Assembly (NCBI GenBank): GCA_021199595.1
Contig: JAJQHT010000043.1
Coordinates: forward strand, 1 to 9,003
DNA length: 9,003 nucleotides
Direction: 5' to 3'
Source: Oscillospiraceae bacterium
GTDB taxonomy: Bacteria > Bacillota > Clostridia > Oscillospirales > Oscillospiraceae
The notes under the pieces were generated by a model. It was not told the origin of the DNA, did no database searches, and saw nothing but the letters and a program-made list of their open reading frames with translations. Shown in pieces: positions 4,743 through 9,003 of this stretch (position 1 is the first letter of the stretch; each line of letters starts with the position of its first letter). The position numbers and the translations under genes were made by a program.

Positions 4743-7675
4743 GTCGTATGTCTCCTCCTGTCCTCGATGGCGGAGAACAGGCTTCGCAGACGGATGTTCA
4801 CAGCCCCCATGTTGGATATTTCGTCTATTTTTATCTGTGTGTAGATCTTGCCGCTCCGCTCCAGGATGGCCCGCACCTCGTCCGTGGTGACGGCGTCCAC
4901 GCCGCAGCCGAAGGACACGAGCTGCACGAGGTTTATGTTCGCCTCCGACGGGGCTTCGGCAACGAATTTTGCCGCCGCATAGAGCCGCGCGTGATACGTC
5001 CACTGGTTCCGCACGTTCACCGGGAAGGGCCGCACCAGATGGCTGACGCTGTCCTCCGTCAGCACCACCGCCCCCAGGCGGCAGATAAGCGTATGGATGC
5101 CGTGGTTTATCTCCGGGTCGATGTGATAGGGCCGTCCGGCCAGAACGATAACCGGCAGGCCCTGGGCCTTGGCAATATCCAGGTATTCCTGCCCCTTCTG
5201 CCGCAGGTCGCGGAAATACTGGTCATACGCCTCATAGGCCCGCTGGGCCGCGAGCTTTATCTGCCCCTTCGGCACGGCGGGGAAGTATTTTCGCACGATT
5301 TCCCCCATGCGCTTTGTGAACTGCTTCTGGTCGGCAATGCTCACAAAATCGTCGATGAAGATCGTCTCTCCCAGGCGGGGGACATTGATGCGCAGCACCT
5401 GGGGATAATAGGCCACCACCGGGCAGTTGAAGTGGTTGACGCCCAGGCCCTCCTCCGCGTTGTAGCTCATGTCGGGATAGAAGATGGCGTCCGGCTTCTC
5501 GTCCAGCAGCGCCTCCATATGGCCGTGCATCAGCTTGGCGGGATAGCAGGCCGTATCCGAGGGGATGGTGTACTGTCCCCGGAGATACAGCTCCCTGGTG
5601 GACAGGGGCGACACCACCACATTGAAGCCCAGCGTCTCCCAGAAGGTGCGCCAGAAGGGGAGCAGCTCATAGAAATTCAGCCCCATGGGTATGCCGATGG
5701 TGGGCTTTCCAGGCTCCCGCTCTCCGCCCTGATATTTTTCCAGGAGGGAGAGCTTATAGTCGTACAGGTCGTAATGGGCCGTCTGCTCCTGCCTGCCGGT
5801 GACGGGCCGGTCGCAGCGGTTGCCCGCGATAAAGCGGCGGCCGCTGCCAAAGTCGTTGATGGTCAGATTGCAGTGGTTACCGCAGCCGGAGCAGGTCACG
5901 GCCTTGACGCTGTGGGTAAAGCCCGCAAGCTCCTCCGCCGTCAGCACCGCCTTGTGGGGCTGCTCCTCATGCGCCAGGGCGTACAGCGCCGCGCCGTAGG
6001 CCCCCATCAGGGCCGCATAGCCGGGGCGGACGACCTGGCGGCCTGTCTCCCGCTCGAAGGCCCGGAGGACGGCGTCGTTTAAAAACGTACCCCCCTGCAC
6101 CACGATATGCTCCCCCAGGGATTCCGCGTTGGCGCAGCGGATGACCTTATAGAGGGCGTTTTTCACCACGCTGATGGAAAGCCCGGCGGCGATGTCCTCC
6201 ACCGTGGCCCCGTCCTTCTGGGCCTGCTTCACGGAGCTGTTCATAAACACCGTGCAGCGGGAGCCGAGGTCAACCGGTCTTTTGGCGAACAGGCCAAGCC
6301 TTGCAAACTCCGCCGGGCTGTAGCCCAAGGCTCCGGCAAAGGTCTGCAAAAAGGAGCCGCAGCCGGAGGAGCAGGCTTCATTCAGGTAAATGCTGTCGAT
6401 GGCCCCGTTTCGTATCTGGAAGCACTTGATGTCCTGGCCGCCGATGTCCAGGATAAAGTCCACCGCCGGCAGGAATTTCTTCGCCGCCGTATAGTGGGCC
6501 ACGGTCTCCACCAGGCCCCGGTCTATCCCGAAGGCGTTGCGGATGATGTCCTCCCCATAGCCGGTGACGGCGGAGGCGCGGATCTCTATATCCGGGAAAT
6601 CCTGGTACAGGTTCGTGAGATAATCCCGGATGATAGGCACGGGATTGCCGTTATTCGGCGTATAGAACGGGCGGAGGATGTTCCCCTCCCCGTCGCACAG
6701 CAGGGCCTTCACCGTGGTGGAGCCTGCGTCTATGCCAAGATACATGGGGCCGCTGGGGGCGTCTATCTGGCGGATTCCCTCCGAGGCCGCCCGGTGCCGG
6801 GCGGTGAAGGCGTCGTATTCCTCCTGGCTTTCAAAAAGCGGCGGGCAGGCGGTATAGCGCCCCGCCCGGCTGCGGTGCTGAAGCCGCTGGATAAGCTCGT
6901 CCAGGGGCTGCGCCTGGCCGGTTCCGGCGAAGGCCGCCCCCATGGCAACATAGTACAGGGCGTTTTCCGGGCAGAGGCCCTCCGTTTGGAGGACATGGTC
7001 GAAGCTCTTTCGCAGCTCCGGGATATAGGTCAGCGGCCCGCCAAGATAGAGGATATTCCCCTTGATCTCTCGGCCCTGGGCAAGTCCGGCGATGGTCTGG
7101 TTCACCACGGCATAGAAGATGCTGGCGCAGACGTCCTCCTTCCTGGCCCCCTGGTTCAGGAGGGGCTGGATGTCGCTTTTCGCGAAAACGCCGCAGCGGG
7201 AGGCGATGGTATAGAGCTTTTCATGCCGGGCGGCCATGCCGTCCATGTCCTCGATGGATATTTCCATCAGGGCGGCCATCTGGTCGATAAAGGCCCCCGT
7301 GCCGCCGGCGCAGGTGCCGTTCATGCGCATTTCAAAGCCGCCGGTGAGAAAAAGTATCTTGGCGTCCTCGCCGCCCAGCTCGATGACCACGTCCGTGCCG
7401 GGCGCCAGACGGCCCACGGCCACCCGCTCCGCGTACACCTCCTGCACGAAGGGCAGGTCTGCCTCCTCCGCAAGGCCCATCCCGGCGGAGCCGGAGAGGG
7501 ACACCTCCATGCTCTCCCCCGGGAACTGCTCCGCCACCTGGCGCAGAAGCTCCCCGAGCCGCTGGTCTATTTTAGAGTAATGCCGCATATAGCGGGCGAA
7601 GCACAGCGCGCCTGTCTCATCCACCACCGCGCATTTGAGCGTGGTGGAGCCAACGTCAACACCCAACCGCTTCAT
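4739..7675 (-). CDS. Double BadF/HgdC-type activase with DUF2229 region; candidate plasmalogen synthase subunit (plsA/plsR type)
   Basis: This 978-residue protein has two ASKHA ATPase domains of the (R)-2-hydroxyacyl-CoA dehydratase activator family. Domain 1 (about 1-255) has the phosphate loop GVDVGSTTLK at 5-14, GGEDAK at 101-106, and the cluster Cys in TCAGGTG (C122) and SRCGVF (C161). Domain 2 (about 311-570) has GIDAGSTTVK at 314-323, GGQDIK at 412-417, EACSSGCGSF (C435, C439) and SRCTVF (C474). In HgdC one [4Fe-4S] is shared by two subunits through such Cys pairs, so the tandem domains may hold one cluster internally. Next comes CSGCGNHC (C595, C598, C602), with C621 nearby, probably another cluster, and then a DUF2229/COG3580 region (about 655-965; FGCGVDA at 922-928). 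Such enzymes use ATP to drive low-potential electrons into a partner. The partner is probably the overlapping upstream gene. Domain content fits the C. perfringens anaerobic plasmalogen operon; the role is inferred. The start at 7675 is set by AGGAGG 6 bases upstream. Confidence 0.88.
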   Translation of the reverse strand: MKRLGVDVGSTTLKCAVVDETGALCFARYMRHYSKIDQRLGELLRQVAEQFPGESMEVSLSGSAGMGLAEEADLPFVQEVYAERVAVGRLAPGTDVVIELGGEDAKILFLTGGFEMRMNGTCAGGTGAFIDQMAALMEISIEDMDGMAARHEKLYTIASRCGVFAKSDIQPLLNQGARKEDVCASIFYAVVNQTIAGLAQGREIKGNILYLGGPLTYIPELRKSFDHVLQTEGLCPENALYYVAMGAAFAGTGQAQPLDELIQRLQHRSRAGRYTACPPLFESQEEYDAFTARHRAASEGIRQIDAPSGPMYLGIDAGSTTVKALLCDGEGNILRPFYTPNNGNPVPIIRDYLTNLYQDFPDIEIRASAVTGYGEDIIRNAFGIDRGLVETVAHYTAAKKFLPAVDFILDIGGQDIKCFQIRNGAIDSIYLNEACSSGCGSFLQTFAGALGYSPAEFARLGLFAKRPVDLGSRCTVFMNSSVKQAQKDGATVEDIAAGLSISVVKNALYKVIRCANAESLGEHIVVQGGTFLNDAVLRAFERETGRQVVRPGYAALMGAYGAALYALAHEEQPHKAVLTAEELAGFTHSVKAVTCSGCGNHCNLTINDFGSGRRFIAGNRCDRPVTGRQEQTAHYDLYDYKLSLLEKYQGGEREPGKPTIGIPMGLNFYELLPFWRTFWETLGFNVVVSPLSTRELYLRGQYTIPSDTACYPAKLMHGHMEALLDEKPDAIFYPDMSYNAEEGLGVNHFNCPVVAYYPQVLRINVPRLGETIFIDDFVSIADQKQFTKRMGEIVRKYFPAVPKGQIKLAAQRAYEAYDQYFRDLRQKGQEYLDIAKAQGLPVIVLAGRPYHIDPEINHGIHTLICRLGAVVLTEDSVSHLVRPFPVNVRNQWTYHARLYAAAKFVAEAPSEANINLVQLVSFGCGVDAVTTDEVRAILERSGKIYTQIKIDEISNMGAVNIRLRSLFSAIEDRRRHTT
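4752..4759 (-). promoter_or_regulatory. Ribosome binding site of plsY inside the activase gene
   Basis: The minus strand reads AGGAGGAG here, 9 bases before the plsY ATG and within the last codons of the activase gene. With the 4-base gene overlap it supports coupled translation and fixes the plsY start. Confidence 0.75.
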
Positions 7676-9003
7676 ACTGCGCCTCCTGTTCCTGCTCCTG
7701 TTCGCGGGCGATAGCCAGCATCAGCTTGATGCGGTTTTCCTGGTTCACCTTGGAAGCCCCCGCGTCATAGTCCACCGGGAAGATGTTGGCCTCGGGATAC
7801 AGCTCCCGCAGCCGCCGGACGGTTCCCTTGCCGACGATGTGATTCGGCAGGCAGCCGAAGGGCTGGGCGCATATCACGTTGGTATAGCCCTTTTCAATCA
7901 GCTCCGCCGTCTCGCCGGGAAGAAGCCAGCCCTCCCCCATCTTCACGCCGGGGTCGATAATCCTGGCGGCAAGCTCGCGCACCTTGTCGAAGGCCACGGG
8001 GGTCGCAAATTCGGGGTAATCCGCCAGCGCCTCCAGCATATCCTCCTCCCATTTATCCGCCACGTATCCGGCCAGCCGTCCGCCTAACACGGCCAGCTTC
8101 GAGCCGCCGTAGTAGCCGTGGTCTATCTCCGTGTTGGCAAAGCAATACTGCAAAAAGCCCAGCACGCCGGGAACCATGTATTCGCAGTCCTGGCTGAGCA
8201 GAAACTCCTCCAGCCCGTTGTTGCCAAAGGAGGAGTATTTCACATAAATCTCCCCCACAATGCCCACGCGGGTCAGCTTCTTGTCCGTTTTGGGTATGTT
8301 ATGGAAATCCTCCGCCATGCACCGGAGGTTCTTCTTCATGCTCCGGCCCGAAAGGCCCTTCTTATGGCGGAACTGCTCCGTAAGCTCCGCGACCCATTTA
8401 TCCACCACGGCCCGGGTGTCCCCCTGGTTTGCCTCGCGGGGGAGGGTCTGGTTTTTCAGGAGCAGCAGCATATCCCCGTAGATAATGGCCCGCAGGGCGG
8501 TCAGCATCATAAGAGGAGTCAGCTTGAAGCCGGAATATTTTTCCAGGCCGGAAAAGCTCAGGGAAATCACCGGCACATAGTCCATGCCCATGTTGTGCAG
8601 CGCCTTGCGCAGCAGCATAATATAGTTGGAGGCGCGGCAGCCGCCGCCGGTCTGGAACTGGATAAGGGCGCATTTGTGGGGGTCGTAGTCCCCGCAGGTC
8701 AGGGCGTATATCTGCTGGCCCAGGGCGCATATGGCCGGGTAGCACATATCGTTGTGGAGGTATTTCAGCCCCTGGTCAATGACCTGCTGGCCCTCGTAAT
8801 GCAGCACCTCGGTCTTGTAGCCATAGATGGCGAACACCGACTGGAGCAGCTCCATATGGGTGGGAAAAATATCCGGCGAGAGAATCGTATACTCCCGCTT
8901 CATCTGCTTTGTAAAATCAACTGCGGCCATGTCTGTCTCTGTTATTCTCCGTTGGTCAGCCGTTTTGGCATATGGTTTGTTCTCGTAATCAAAAACGCAT
9001 TGT
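7656..9003 (-). CDS. HgdB/COG3581-like iron-sulfur protein (2-hydroxyacyl-CoA dehydratase-related); candidate plasmalogen synthase subunit, 5' end off the window
   Basis: This resembles the C-terminal module of large fused activase proteins (COG3581). Numbering from the first visible ATG (8928-8930, 424 residues), motifs are FTKQMKREYTILSPD (6-20), NDMCYPA (C63), QTGGGCRASNY (C98), VGEIYVKYSSFGNN (225-238), GEGWLLPGE (332-340), AQPFGCLPNHIVGKG (C360) and DYDAGASKVNQENRIKLML (388-406). C63, C98 and C360 are good [4Fe-4S] ligands by analogy with HgdB-type subunits. The frame has no stop from 8930 to the right edge; the extra residues include DYENKPYAKTADQRRITETD, which reads like real protein, and no good ribosome site precedes 8930, so I place the true start beyond 9003. 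The C-terminus (QEQEQEAQYEAVGC) overlaps the activase gene by 20 bases. Together they would form the catalytic and electron-supplying parts of one radical enzyme. The substrate is inferred. Confidence 0.82.
   Translation of the reverse strand, partial: QCVFDYENKPYAKTADQRRITETDMAAVDFTKQMKREYTILSPDIFPTHMELLQSVFAIYGYKTEVLHYEGQQVIDQGLKYLHNDMCYPAICALGQQIYALTCGDYDPHKCALIQFQTGGGCRASNYIMLLRKALHNMGMDYVPVISLSFSGLEKYSGFKLTPLMMLTALRAIIYGDMLLLLKNQTLPREANQGDTRAVVDKWVAELTEQFRHKKGLSGRSMKKNLRCMAEDFHNIPKTDKKLTRVGIVGEIYVKYSSFGNNGLEEFLLSQDCEYMVPGVLGFLQYCFANTEIDHGYYGGSKLAVLGGRLAGYVADKWEEDMLEALADYPEFATPVAFDKVRELAARIIDPGVKMGEGWLLPGETAELIEKGYTNVICAQPFGCLPNHIVGKGTVRRLRELYPEANIFPVDYDAGASKVNQENRIKLMLAIAREQEQEQEAQYEAVGC
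7682..7687 (-). promoter_or_regulatory. Ribosome binding site of the activase gene inside the upstream gene
   Basis: AGGAGG on the minus strand lies 6 bases before the ATG at 7673-7675, within the Gln/Glu-rich 3' end of the upstream gene. It supports this start and coupled translation across the 20-base overlap. Confidence 0.8.

Noticed and set aside
6107..7714. A 535-codon open frame on the plus strand opposite the activase gene
   Set aside because: It is a shadow of a GC-rich coding strand. Its translation is low-complexity Gly/Ala/His/Arg-rich with no family motifs, while the minus strand carries complete ASKHA motifs. The same holds for long open frames opposite degV (3119-3937), plsY (4026-4844) and the activase C-terminal part (4748-6082).
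8942..9003. End of a further upstream gene, reading ...TRTNHMPKRLTNGE and a TAA at 8942-8944 on the minus strand
   Set aside because: Only about 20 codons are visible and they lack any recognisable feature. The overlapping frame that continues the COG3581-like protein to the edge fits better.
1..9003. CRISPR arrays, tRNA or rRNA genes, insertion sequences, phage genes
   Set aside because: No regularly spaced repeats, cloverleaf-like segments, transposase or integrase motifs, or terminal inverted repeats with target duplications were seen. The 44-base palindrome at 2265-2308 has no flanking duplication and is followed by T residues, so it is best read as a terminator.

Overview
The window looks like chromosomal DNA of an anaerobic, GC-rich member of the Clostridia, most likely a gut Oscillospiraceae-type organism. 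This rests on a clostridial two-cluster ferredoxin, oxygen-sensitive dehydratase-activase-type proteins, PlsY and DegV lipid genes, strong AGGAGG ribosome sites, and AT-rich spacers between GC-rich genes. The taxonomic placement is inference; no rRNA or tRNA gene is present.

Left part, 1-2250. A ClpC-type chaperone gene runs leftward off the window edge (1-399, minus). It is divergent from a plus-strand run: a 56-residue 2[4Fe-4S] ferredoxin (523-693), a hairpin, a TrmN6-type tRNA adenine methyltransferase (774-1472), and a TSUP/TauE-SafE permease (1479-2250). The permease reading frame is broken by one extra base at a run of six A. A 44-base near-perfect palindrome followed by T residues closes this block.

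Middle, 2300-3040. This is a compact type II toxin-antitoxin cassette: a Phd/YefM-like antitoxin and a RelE/ParE-like toxin overlapping by ATGA. Its own promoter has a -35 box lying inside the T-tract of the preceding terminator. A bidirectional terminator separates it from the convergent gene on its right.

Right part, 3056-9003, all on the minus strand. Read in the direction of transcription it holds: a HgdB/COG3581-like iron-sulfur protein whose open frame continues past the window's right edge; a 978-residue protein with two BadF/HgdC-type activase domains plus a DUF2229 region; plsY, the acyl-phosphate:glycerol-3-phosphate acyltransferase; a strong hairpin; and then degV (FakB-type fatty-acid-binding protein) from its own good promoter. 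The first three genes overlap (20 bases, then 4 bases), so they form a translationally coupled operon.

The main point of interest is this operon. Its two large proteins have the domain set of the anaerobic plasmalogen synthase described in Clostridium perfringens (plsA/plsR), and here they are directly fused by overlap to plsY and lie near degV. I infer that this is a membrane-lipid locus in which PlsY makes lysophosphatidate from acyl-phosphate, a FakB-type protein may supply fatty acid, and the radical iron-sulfur pair may turn an ester-linked chain of a phospholipid into a vinyl ether. Paralogues of these large proteins with other or unknown roles exist, so the substrate assignment is a hypothesis.
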